Of a stretch of 64,000 nucleotides of DNA, positions 35,557 through 46,456 are shown piece after piece (position 1 is the first letter of the stretch; every line of letters begins with the position of its first letter). The notes beneath the pieces were generated by a model that was not told the DNA's origin, searched no databases, and saw nothing but the letters and a program-made list of their open reading frames with translations. A program made the position numbers and the translations under genes. Source of the stretch: Epichloe hybrida (lineage: Eukaryota; Ascomycota; Sordariomycetes; Hypocreales; Clavicipitaceae); contig JAFEKR010000006.1 in the NCBI GenBank assembly GCA_019022495.1, positions 744,001 through 808,000 of the forward strand. The letters run 5' to 3'.

Positions 35557-35820
35557 ATGTCAATCCTCTTCCTCATCACGACCCTGCTCGGTGCTATCGA
35601 CGTCGCCATCTCCAAGTCACATTTCTGTGACTCGACCTTCGGGGCCAACGGCATTCGCCTACCCATTTCTCCCCATGTCTGTCAAGATATCTTCTACGGC
35701 TCCGTTCCTACCCTCATCGCCATCGTTGCACCTCAGACGTCAGCAGAACTTCGAATCTGGCCTCGTCTCGCCCAAGACATTATCCCGAGGACTCGCATCG
35801 AGCTCAGGCCACGGTCTTAA
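35557..35820 (+). promoter_or_regulatory. 87-codon upstream ORF in the cyclin leader
   Basis: An ATG at 35557 opens a frame out of phase with the cyclin and ends at 35820, 20 nt before the cyclin ATG at 35840. It overlaps the alternative in-frame cyclin ATG at 35675. Its first 20 codons are hydrophobic, but that may be chance. If the leader is transcribed as drawn, this uORF would decide which cyclin start is used. Confidence 0.4.
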
Positions 35821-37862
35821 AACACCACCGGTCAACGATATGAGTGCTACATATCAGCCTGTCATGGCAGCGTACAATGGCCATCCTCTTCACCCTTGCA
35901 CCACAACTCTGTCTCAACCCAACCAGCTGAAGCCTGTCATGGACGATGTCAGAACCTCTCAGCAGTACCGCTATCCATCTCAACAGGTGCAGCTTCAGCA
36001 TAAATCACAGCACCATTCAACCTCGTCTCACCATGCGGATCCGACTGCCCTTCAAGCCAGCGGACCAGCGACTCCATCAACAGGCACCCCTGATACTTCC
36101 AAAATGGCGTCTAGAAGAGGGTCGGAAACCTTCATATATCATAGTCTTCAGCTACCCAAATGCATCAGTCCAGCTGGGGGCAGCCTTTCTGATTTTGCTG
36201 CACAGGTTATTGAATCCTTTCAGCACTGCTTTCCTTCATGCTGTATGTACTAACGGGACTTTTGACGCCACCAGATGACATGTTTATTCTGGTTCGAATC
36301 CATTGACGAATTAAGAAATGCCGAAACGATTCGATCGAAAAACCACCCTTCGTTGATTTCGCGACTGCCAACATTGGCTAGACCACACGAGCAGTTTCAA
36401 AAATGGGTGTACAATGTACTATCCACCACACAAGTCACGCAGAATGTCATTTTCCTGGCATTGCTCTTTATCTATCGTTTGAAAATGTCAACTCCGCAAA
36501 TCAAGGGTCGGGCCGGGAGTGAATATCGACTGCTCACAGTGGCTTTAATGCTTGGCAATAAATGTAGGTCTGGCAGGGACACGCCAAAAGACTGGTTCAC
36601 GTGTGGGCTATCTAACAGTAATGCTAGTTTTGGATGACAACACGTACACCAACAAGACCTGGGCCGAAGTATCATGTTTCGCCGTTCAAGAAATCCATGT
36701 CATGGAAGTCGAATTTCTCAGCAACATGCGATACAACCTACTGGCCTCCAAAGAGGAGTGGGAACATTGGATCGTGAAGCTCTCCAGCTTCCACGAGTAC
36801 TATGACCGTGCCTCAAAAGTCGCGGCATCACCTATTCAGAAGCTTTCACCCACGCACGAAGCGGTGCATGCGCCCGTATTATCCCCTACCACGGGTGCAT
36901 TTCCATCCTACACGCCTTCGATGAAGTCGAATTTGTCACCCAACTCTCGGCAATCACAAAATGTCTTTGCCTACCAGACAAATGCAACGTCTCCACTGGC
37001 CTCCAAAGTTTCGATTCCTCGACCTTCGAGCCGGAAGCGCAGCCCCGACACGGATTTGGCAGAACATCCAGCCAAACGACACATGCAATCTGTTCAGGGA
37101 GCGCGTGCGTTGCAATCCATGCCCAGTGCACGACTGAACGGGTCTCTCGATAACACCAGATTGTCCGTTCCGCACCTTAGCCTTGTGACGAACCAGCAGC
37201 TGTCGACTGGACACCTGTATTCAACCTCGAACGCTGGTAACTCGCAACAAATGGTTTCGTTGCCTCCATTGCAGCCCGGTATTCGAGCCATGTCTTCAGT
37301 ATATCAAGCTAATTCAGGAGCTGGAGGGGTGCAGCAGCCACAATCCGTCGTACCTGTAAATGCAACAGCGCCAGCGCCAGCGCCAGCGCCAGCACCAGCA
37401 CCAGTATCAATACCACCAGCAGGAGCGTCCTATTCGATGGCTACGCTGCCAACACAGACATCCATGGGCTATGGTACTCCGACGAAGCACCACAGTCCCG
37501 GAAGACTGTTGCCCAACTATGGCTCATCGCCTCTTGTTGATTCCTTTGGACCGGGATCCGCTGTTCACACACCCGTGGTTCATACCCCAATCTCCAACTC
37601 TCCGAGCGTGTATTTGCAAGACAGGGCTAGTCCGTACAAGCCTATCCGTCACGTCAACCGTCTGTTGTACCCTCCGCCATCTGCATCTCTGGACCGGTAT
37701 CATCTTTCGATACCGGTTCACCCTAATCAGATGCATTATCAACCAATCGGGCGCCGACACGACCTTCGAACTGGTATTGTGCCGGAATTTGTGGTGTATA
37801 ATCGGAGCCAGCAACAGACGTTGGCATCTCACGGCATGCCACCAGGACGGTATCCATCCTAG
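35675..37862 (+). CDS. Clg1/Pho80-family cyclin
   Basis: Three exons: 35675-36205, 36275-36563 and 36628-37862, giving 684 aa, or 629 aa if the ATG at 35840 is used; both keep the frame. Introns are 69 and 64 nt; the first has a weak GTTATT donor but a good branch site (TACTAAC near 36248). The cyclin box spans exons 2 and 3: C-L-F-W-F-E-S, then W-V-Y-N-V-L-S-T-T-Q-V-T-Q-N-V, K-G-R-A-G-S-E-Y-R-L-L-T-V-A-L-M, N-T-Y-T-N-K-T-W and V-E-F-L-S-N-M-R-Y-N-L. This is the fungal Clg1/mug80-like subgroup that partners Pho85-type kinases. Both tails are disordered and Gln/Pro/Ser-rich, with an Ala-Pro dipeptide run coded by GCGCCA-like repeats near 37370-37400. The kinase partner and output are not visible from sequence. 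Confidence 0.85.
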
Positions 37863-39325
37863 GAAAGATGGCATTTCGGCCCCTGATTTTGGCAGACGTT
37901 TCATACGGACTGATCTCGGGACGGAGGCTACCCAGACGCTGAAGCGCGATGCTGCATCTTCTTGCCAGTTGGTCAAAGAAGGCACACTCTACACTACATG
38001 CAAGGGCTTTGAACCGTCCACTGCTCAAATGAACGCGGTTTTTTCGATGTATTTTATGACTGTTTTTAGGCACTGCGCCATTTTGCATGGTGTGGTAATA
38101 GCATGGTAGGGCTTCGGCTGACATGGACATAGGCGTTGGTGTGTCAGGGACACTGGCTCATTGGCTTCTTGGGGGGTTCTTTGAACTGCCCTGTACATTT
38201 TTTTGTTAAAGGATATCCGCAAAGCAACCAGTGCATATGATTGGAGTCATTTGAGACATTTCATGGCTTGATTTTAAAAACGAAAAGTCCTTTTCAGGTG
38301 ATGTAACCATGGAAGATGCAAGGGCGAAGCAGAGTAATGCAATAAGAACACTATTCGTAATACACAAAGCTCGAAAAAATATTTACAGATTCGCCCGGCA
38401 CCTTGTCGATGTTTCAATATCATATCTACCAAGGTATCTGAGATGACTTGGCAAGGCACCTCCCTGCGGATATACATACGATGATAAGTTTTTATGGGCG
38501 CCGTGGTGGCGGGCTATGTTACTATTATGTATTCCAACAAGGGAGGGGGATGGAAGGGGCAGCCAACCAGCCCGTCAGCCAACCACAAACAAGCCTGTGT
38601 CAGGTCAAAGCAGCGCCACAAGCAAAGCAAAAGTGGCCGACATCTTGACTAAGCATCCTCCTCCCATCCTGATCGCTTGTTTGTGTGCACTCCGGCCCTC
38701 CTCCCTCAACTTCCCATCTCCCTCAGGTCCGCAGCAAAAGCGCCTTGGGATGTCTTAGACACTCGCTCCAGCCATTACTTGATTTTCGAATCCTCGAAAT
38801 TTCGCCAGCCTCACATTCGCTTTTGTCCTGCAAGCGCCCGGCCGCACGGTCGTCGATATTTCCCTCCTCGACACAGCGAGACGACGAACAAGGCCGAGTG
38901 GGAAGACGATGAGGGCTTGAACGTTCGGGATATAGATACAGTTTCTTTTCGAAATCGGCGTGGAATTCTTGCCTCTTCCATGCGTCTAGCCTCAAAAGCA
39001 AGAAGTGACTTTCGTTCCTCGACCTGCGCGAACAATCGGCCCTCATTGTTTGTACGAACTCTCGAATTCGCATAGCCTAGCCTCCCATCTCCCCGGCTCA
39101 GTACACTTTTTTTTTTTTTTTTTTTTCAGTGTAGATGGTGGATTGAAGCGGGACAGCAATTATTTCACTTCCTTCACTCCCGAATTTTGGAATTTAAACG
39201 ACGATAGGAACAAAGCTTGGATTACCAAAGGGCAGCATTATTCGGCCATCGAACGGACCTTGCCTGTCCGATATTGGGGTTAAAAAGGAACCACTACAGT
39301 CAACCTTTTCAGCGTATTGGCAACG
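37863..39325. other. Intergenic, cyclin to CHS7
   Basis: Holds the cyclin 3' UTR and the CHS7 promoter and leader. A long T tract lies at about 39107-39126, some 200 nt before the CHS7 start. Open frames at 38677-39075 and 38723-39073 are overlapping opposite-strand shadows without family resemblance. Confidence 0.5.
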
Positions 39326-40487
39326 ATGTCAAGCTTCGGGGACTTCACCTCTATCTGCGAGAATGCGCCGCTCCCGCTATGTGCAAACGTCGGGCCTACA
39401 CTTCCCGCGACGAACCACGTGGGCATAGAGCCCGATTGTTACGCTCGCAACATTGCGCTGGCCAACACCATCATCTTTGAGGGCGCTGCTTCTGCTATGC
39501 ATATCGTGGCACTTGTCATGACGATTGTGATGATTCTCCATGTTCGTAGCAAGTTTACGGCTGTCGGCCGAAAGGAGATTCTGTCCTTCTTCTACATCTA
39601 TATGCTATTGACTTTCATCTCGTTGGTCGTCGATGCCGGAGTTGTCCCGCCAGCTAGCGGTCCGTTTCCGTATTTTGTCAGCATACAGAATGGTCTGAGC
39701 AGCGCACTCATAACATGCCTCCTTATCAACGGGTTTGTTGGATTCCAGCTGTACGAGGACGGCACGCCCCTATCCGTTTGGATGATGCGCGTCTGCTCCC
39801 TGGTGGCCTTCATCATCAGCTTCCTCGTTTCCCTTGCGACTTTCAAAGGATGGGCTGGTCTCAACCCAACCAACACGGTGGGCTTGTTCGTCGTTCTCTA
39901 TCTTCTCAACGCCATTGAGCTGTTCATCTACGTGGGCATGCAGGTTCTTCTGGTTACTAGAACCCTGCGCGACCGATGGCCCCTCGGGGATATTGCCTTT
40001 GGCGTCTTCTTCTTCGTGGTCGGCCAGGTCATTCTATACGCATTTAGCAGCAAGATTTGCAATTCATTGAGCCACTACCTCGATGGGTTGTTCTTTGCCA
40101 CGGTTTGCAATTTGCTCGGCGTCATGATGGTGTACAAGGTACGATATTCATTCCTTTCCGCTTCTTGTTATATAGCCTTCCATTCTATGGACAGTTGTCT
40201 GATACATACAACTGTACTGGCACGTTCCATGTCGTTGAACAACATCATGAATAACCCCCCCCCCCTTTCAATAACAACGCAGCTCGAAGACGTACCTGGC
40301 TAACTTGAATTCGCAGTTCTGGGACTCCATCACCAAAGAAGACTTGGAATTTTCCGTAGGAACACGCATGAACAACTGGGAAGTCAAAGAGCTCTTGCAA
40401 GAGGACGAGCGCCGAGCCACCGTTTACACGGAAGATCCGTACGGCCCTTACTCGCCCTCAGCTCATCGTTACTCTGCAAAGTACTGA
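39326..40487 (+). CDS. CHS7: Chitin synthase export chaperone Chs7
   Basis: 327 aa, two exons (39326-40138 and 40317-40487) with an intron of 178 nt, long for this window, that contains a C10-type run near 40255-40265. The start is the ATG at 39326; a TTG nine bases upstream is not used. The protein starts S-S-F-G-D-F-T-S-I-C, keeps the block G-I-E-P-D-C-Y-A-R-N-I and the hallmark V-G-R-K-E-I-L-S-F-F-Y-I-Y-M, and has about seven hydrophobic segments, then the cytosolic tail F-W-D-S-I-T-K-E-D-L-E-F. This is the Chs7 family: an ER membrane chaperone needed for folding and ER exit of chitin synthase (Chs3-class), and so for cell-wall chitin. Length and architecture are normal. Confidence 0.95.
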
Positions 40488-42418
40488 GCAGGTCGTCGTC
40501 TACGGGATTAATGCATTATAGGCGTACATGCTGTGCAAGTTGTCGTAATTTTCTTCTTGGTTTCAAGGTTTTTTTTTTTTTTGGGGTGGGGGGGGGGGGC
40601 ATGGCATTTATATACTGGGTATTTCTTTTGTTGTAGGCATGTCAACATTCATCCTGTCGCCTGTCGCATGCCCGACTTGTTTCTCCAAGCGATGCACTAT
40701 GTTCTGTACACTCAGTACTGTAATGAGTTTAGGTTGTCTCTTCTTTTCCCGTGTTTCTTTCTTTCTTTCTTGGGTATCTGGCCTCCAAATATTTTTTTTT
40801 TTTGTATGAAACGCTTTCTGTAAAGCTGGGTACGGTAGCGGCCAACCTTATGAGCACGACTTGAGAGAGAGGCTTTATTGATAGCAAAGAAGTACAGCAT
40901 GGCTTGATGAGAAGACGTGAATCAAGGGCAAAGGGGAACTAAATGTTCCTAGCGATTCATCATATGTCTTCCTATTCAGCGGTTCGGTGATTTATGCAGA
41001 TGGACAGCGTGCGCCGACATGCCAGATGCTACACGAGGTATCAAATCAACGAGGCATATTCATTCATTGTGTGTTCGGATTTGGCTTCTACGTGTCCCAA
41101 CGTTTACTGCGTTGTCCAGCCGTCGGACAAGACATTTCATATCTGTACAGGGTAAATCCAAAGCATTAGCCACATATGTACTTGTCTGTACTTGTACTAT
41201 TCGATGTCGACTTATCCCCCTGCGTATGCTCTATGAGATGGAAATCTACCATTATCAGGCGCAGCAACTCCAGAAATATGTATCTGGGCTACAACAGAAT
41301 AGCCCAGTACAAGGCCAAGTGCACTACCGAAGGAAAGAGTGAAGATATTGGTCCTGCAACGACAGAAGTGGTGTTCCGTACTGCACTTGTTGTATCACAT
41401 TCTTCTCCATGTCTCATCCGACTTGTGTGTTGCTCAGTGTTGATATGATATCAATGTTTCCTGTCAGCGTCAGCCCCAAATGCAACCATCAGGGTGGTGA
41501 AACGGGCCTCCTGGCCCTTCTCATTTCTCCTGCCTGTCTTTTTCCCGTGACTACCTTGGTAAACTTATAGGGAGTCATTAATAAAAAAGCTTTCTTTATT
41601 TTCTCAAACCACTACTCCTATAAATATAAATAAAGGTATATATATTCCTCTACAAGTGTGTAAATCCTAATTAATATAGGGCTTTCCCTCACTCCTGGCC
41701 CGTTGGCTCCGTAGATTCATTCCAGTGTTTACTATTTATTCATCACAGCTCATCAATGGCATGGAGCGAAAAGCGGCGGCAAGTCGGAGCTGATTCCAAA
41801 GACTTACGACGTCGACCCCTGGCGAGTGAGTCTGGACAGGCAAGGCTTTTTTTTCCCCCCTACCACCGTCTTTCACATGGAAAAAAGAAACAAACATACT
41901 TGGCTCAGCCTGTCTCTGCCAATCCTTGCGTGTTGTCCCTCTCTCTCGCTCTGCTGTGTGTTTCGTTCTCTCCGTCTCACATTTTTCACTTCCCACTTCA
42001 TCATGGACTTTCTCGCCCCAACACCCACACCCACACCCGCCCTTCTCCTCGCTTGCCTTGCCTGCTGGCATTGGCATCGGCCAACGACGCTCCTTGTCCC
42101 AGACCAGCCGGATACCCGAGCGAGATTTTTTTAGCGGTCAAGGGCGAGTTGTTATCCGGCTGATGAGGAGTACTTGTGTGATTTCAAAGGGCGGCCGAAC
42201 CAAACTGTCGGGACCTGCTGGCCACTCACAGCGTCGCGTTGGCTGCAAGAGGTTGCCTTTGCCAGGGTTTGGTTGTTTTGGGTTTTGGCCAGGCAGACGT
42301 GGTCAGACAGACACAGACCGGGTCGTGCCCCCCCTCCTTCTCCCCTCTCCTTTTCTTCCTCCCCTCTCTCTATCTCTTCATCTCTTTGATTGTTGGTGAC
42401 GGTAGGGCCCTCGCGCCG
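40488..42418. other. Intergenic, CHS7 to candidate MITE
   Basis: No gene supported. Contains T and G runs near 40567-40600 in the CHS7 3' flank, a short AT-rich island at about 41565-41690 with RIP-like composition, and CT-rich DNA near 41930-42390. Plus-strand frames at 41756-42399 overlap in three phases and are not called. Confidence 0.5.
41565..41690. mobile_element. Short AT-rich relic with RIP-like composition
   Basis: About 125 bp dominated by TA, AAT and TTA words, sharply different from both flanks (CCTGCCTGTC on the left, CTCCTGGCCC on the right). It resembles the composition of the 1-7190 repeat remnants. It is probably a fragment of a mutated transposon; no homologous domain can be read. 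Confidence 0.35.
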
Positions 42419-42861
42419 GAGCTCTGCTAATCGGAGCTCTACGGAACAACCTTCAACGCTGTGACTAGCCAGTTTCGGATAGAAAGGTTACTTGCCACAC
42501 TCCCACATGTGAATCACACCCACAGTCATGGCATTATTTTTTAATCGCGGCTAGCTAATTTAATTCATCACGGCTGCGGCTAATTTGCTTAAAAACGCGT
42601 GTGTAGTCTTGCGATATTACGTGATATCACGTGATGTTTTTTTTTTTTAGTGCGAAGGCGTGGGATGTGGGATGTGGCTGCATAATAATTATAGGTACTA
42701 TTTGATTGTTCATTGTTTTACTAGCTGGGTATTGCCAGCAATTGTGTTGTAAAAAATTAGATGCATTGGCCATAACTAATGACGTAAAAAAAATTTAAAA
42801 ATCAATAATTATAGGTACGGATTATTTCGGATTTTCCGTACAGCTCCGATTAGCAGAACTC
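42419..42861. mobile_element. Candidate MITE, 443 bp, 28-bp terminal inverted repeats
   Basis: The left end (42419-42446) and the reverse complement of the right end (42861-42834) match at 26 of 28 positions and share TCTGCTAATCGGAGCT exactly. The interior is AT-rich, lacks a coding frame and includes ATAATTATAGGTAC twice (near 42685 and 42804), a T12 run near 42637 and GATATCACGTGAT-like dyads near 42620. Size, inverted ends and lack of coding capacity fit a non-autonomous DNA transposon. I found no clear target-site duplication, so the superfamily is unassigned and the insertion may be old. A stem-loop forming structural repeat is the main alternative. Confidence 0.65.
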
Positions 42862-44375
42862 GAGTGACTTTGCGAGGCCTTACGGAGCCGAGTATGTGTC
42901 GTCACCAAGAAAAGAGACCCGACGGCTTGTCGGTAACCCACCTGGAAGACATGGGGAGGGGGAGGCGTACTCGGCGATCCAGGCCAGGCAGACGACGCAC
43001 GGTGTGCCGCACTAAGTCGGTAGCTTGTCTGACCTATCATTTGGGGCCGAACCGCACAATCGGAACCGAATCAGAAGGCAGAGCTTGGCAAATACGGGGA
43101 GCTTTGTCGGCCTGCTTGTCTCCCCATTGGTCGAGCTGCGCCGCCAACATTGCGAAACATTCGAACTAGCAAAACCTGCCCATGCTCATGCTGTTGTTGG
43201 TGGTGGGTGGTTATCTCAGCTTGCACACAATGCAATATGTGTTTACGTGTTGTTCACTCTATCTCTTTGGGAGGAATAGGATCGATAGGGGCAGTCCCAG
43301 GGCCTTCGGTGGACCGCAGCATCATACATGTAATGTAATTGAACAGCAACTGATTACAGTACCAGCTACTACTGCGCGGGCTTACTGGTAAATTGTATGA
43401 TAACTCGGTGGTGAGAAATTTGAGGCTCGGACGCCAAGAAGGCACGAGACCCCTCTATACTTTGCTCATGATTTTCTAATTTCCACAAGTAGCTCGCCAG
43501 GCACATGTATAGATATGCCAAGCATTGCCCCGATTCAGGGCTGGGCTACTATAATAGGAATAGGCCAAGCGGCTCTGCAGAGATGGGGATAATAGGTCAT
43601 GTGCTCTCTAATTAGAGTAATACATAAGTCACTCATGCTTATGCTCATGCTAATGCTCATACTCACATGCAAATGTTTTTATGCCCACCACATGCACGCT
43701 ATGGAACCTCGCCGTGTCGCCCGTCGCGCTCACGGAAACGTGGATAGAATAATGACGGGACAAATCTCTCTCTCTCCAGCCTGCTTGTACGCTCACATGG
43801 CGCAGCGACAATCCAAGTGCCTTTCTACAAAAGTACGGAGTGCAGCTGATGGAAATAGCCGCGCACATGCAGCGTGTCTTAGAACTCACTCGGCCAGGAG
43901 GTGCACGGCATGGAGCATTTTCGTTTTCTATGTCAAGTTGGCCGGCTAGGCGACCTACTCGCATTTTGCAAAAGAAAGTAATTAAACATGATTTCCAGAT
44001 ATACAGGGAGAGTTTGATAAGATTCGGCTACTGCACGCCCATATCATGCTAGAGCATGTACGAATGTACGATGCAGAATACGGATTACGGTCTTCCTAAT
44101 TAAGATTACTGCAGCTACTATGAAATCAACGACTCACTGATCAGTACTATGCGTGGACCCTGGTCCCTGGCCGACAAAGGAAAGATCCGAGATGGCAGAT
44201 GGCAGATGGCAGATGGCACCGGCACCAACTCTGTCTCCCTTCTGCGACTTGGCACAATCAATGCAGGCTTGCTGAGAACGGCTCGAGTCAGAATCGGTCG
44301 ACTCCGATCAAGATTGGAACGTGCTTTCCCTATTGTCTTTCGCCCTTGATACAAAAATCTTCCGGGGACGACATC

Positions 44376-44422
44376 GCATCGCATCGCATCGCATCGCATC
44401 GCATTGCATCGCATTGCATCGC
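44376..44422. repeat. GCATC pentanucleotide array
   Basis: About nine tandem five-base units, two of them altered to GCATT. It is a simple minisatellite in non-coding DNA; units lack spacers, so it is not a CRISPR array. Confidence 0.85.
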
Positions 44423-45183
44423 ACATGATGGGCATGTACTTGGTGTGCTATGCATGGGTGGTCTTGAGTCCAGCACGTCATCTAACAATAGATATAGCAT
44501 ACAATGGTGTGTGTAACATATAGGTCTCGTTCCAGACCGGCGCGAGAGGGAGAAAAGAAAAAACGCTTGATACCGAGTACAACAGGGATGCAATCCAACA
44601 GCTACATACATACATACCACTACCCCCCTTGTTTATACCAGAAGGGGACAATGGAGTGTGGGCAGGGGCGTGGCGCTAACAGCTGCGCGCATATGTATGT
44701 ATGTACGGAGTACATAGATAATAATAAGGCGTGCAGTGCTCTCTGTTGTGATGTACATATGTTAGCTGGCCATAACTTGACACGACGCGACTTGGGGGTG
44801 TGGGGGGTGTATGTAGGTGGGGGCGTGCAGACTGAGAGGAGACATTACATAAGTACTAATTCGTCTATCGATCATGAGGCTGGTTTAGATCATATGTAAA
44901 TAAAGAAAGTCATGGCTTGCAATCTGCAATCTCGTTGTTTGTTCCTCTTCCTCCGCACACTGGTTGCCCTGCCCTGCCCTGCACTGCCCTGCACTGCCCC
45001 GCTGCAAAGTCTGCAATTTCAATGGACATTCATGGAAGGTGAATAGACCACGGTCCGATTAGTTATCATATTATGAGAAACTCCCTACATAATGCAGCTG
45101 CGAGGAACCCTGGTTGTGAGGATTGGTAGCCACCAGTCCGTACATACGGCCTTTGCTAAGCCGAATGGTTTCCGCCCCCCTAC

Positions 45184-45235
45184 GCCCACGTCCACGTCCA
45201 CGTCCACGTCCACGCCCGCGCCCGCGCCCGCGCCT
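45184..45235. repeat. Hexanucleotide array CCACGT then CCCGCG
   Basis: Four to five CCACGT units pass into three to four CGCCCG-type units. Both strands give open frames of dipeptide repeats (Arg-Pro, Thr-Ser or Asp-Val), which are an artefact of the array. Confidence 0.8.
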
Positions 45236-46456
45236 ACGACCCACACCCCCAGTCGCACCCCCATGTCGACGATGCGTAGATGGATGTCTTGCACGTAGTA
45301 ATCGGTAGATACAAAGTGAAGATATTGTTGAACCTACGATATCTAGCGTACAAAAGGAAGGTTCGTGTGCTTCCCTTATATAGGGGTAGCTGGATAAGCC
45401 CTAATCATGTGCGATCCTCGGCGTGGCCTGAGCTTATTAACAGCGCAAAACATGAAAAAAAAAAAAAAGGTATTTGAGGCAAAATCCGCTGCTCCGCCGT
45501 CGACCTAGGTAGGCAATGGGCATCCGAGCAGAGCAGGGCAGTCTGTGAAGTCGAGGCCAGAGAGAGTTGAGCGGAGATTTTACCATTTATTCAGTGTTAG
45601 TCAACATGACGTGTTACTCAGTCGATCCAAGAAGGAGTGGCTCCTCGTCTGTCTCCCTGTAACCTTCGTCGTTATAGGTTCCATTTTTCATGTTGTTCGC
45701 GTTGGGCAGTGCTTTTCTCCGGCAAGGCAGCAGATTCACTATAATCCCGCCTCTCCCACCTTCTCTGCTTGCACCGCACTGAATCCCAGCTTCTCGATTG
45801 CTGTTGCGTTTTCCCCTTCCCTTGTTGGGGGATGTTTTTTTTTTTTTTTCCCTTTTGACTCCCAACCTTCCTCCCTTCCGCGTGGTCCATTAAAAACTCT
45901 TGTACTCCAAGATATAACCCGTTGACCAACCATCTGTACTGTTGTCGTTCGCTCATCTCCCTTGCACCTACCTATACTGCCTCATCACTTGGCCGTGTCC
46001 GTGTCATAGACGGCAAAGAAAGTGAGGGCAGTCGTATTCTAGCTGGAGAGCGCGCGTAGATCGCGGACATAGCAAAGAGGCCCACCCTCCTGATCAACAA
46101 CATTCCTGGCATCTTGGTCTTTTGGTTCGGTTGCATGTATTCAATTGTCTGGTAGTTTGAGGCCTGAAGCTTGAGGCCTGGTAGCTCGAGGTTTGAGGGC
46201 CTGAGGCTTGAGGATTGCTTCAACGCCACTGCGGCAAACAGGGCTGGGCCGGGCCACATCCAAGATCGGCGAGTTGGCGCCTTCCCAAGCCGTCAAGTGC
46301 CATCTTGCCCTAGCTTGACACCTGCCTGCCTGGGCATCCGCCTGGGCAACCTAAAGTGCCAATCCATTGACCATTTATCTCTGCCAACATTGAACCAGAC
46401 AGCACGAGACTTGGCCCAGGTATATACATACGGCGGTCGACTTTTCATCAGCAGAG

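Larger units (their letters stand above)
27331..35674. other. 8.3-kb gene-free stretch rich in TACGGAGTA repeats
   Basis: No gene can be supported over this long interval. Open frames are short, overlap on both strands and look random. It contains C-rich runs (near 28271 and 28695), a TA/CA microsatellite near 28195-28216 and 13 copies of TACGGAGTA or its complement between 29783 and 34247. The last few hundred bases before 35,675 are pyrimidine-rich and CT-rich, typical of a fungal core promoter and leader for the cyclin gene. Confidence 0.6.
42862..46456. other. Intergenic with minisatellites
   Basis: No gene supported over 3.6 kb. Contains ATGCTC-like repeats (43630-43670), GATGGCA x4 (44191-44218), a GCATC pentamer array (44376-44422), one TACGGAGTA copy (44704), a CTGCC-rich stretch (44965-45000) and a CCACGT/CCCGCG hexamer array (45184-45235). 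The final 100 bp should be the promoter of the DUF3716-like gene. Confidence 0.5.

Noticed and set aside
36291..36301. tRNA T-loop-like word GGTTCGAATCC
   Set aside because: It encodes W-F-E-S in the cyclin exon; no matching acceptor, D or anticodon arms around it.
41756..42399. Three overlapping plus-strand frames of 71-157 codons
   Set aside because: CT-rich leader-like DNA; phases overlap and translations are Ser/Pro/His noise.
44376..44422. CRISPR-like repeat
   Set aside because: Five-base units in direct tandem without spacers, in a eukaryotic genome; it is a minisatellite.
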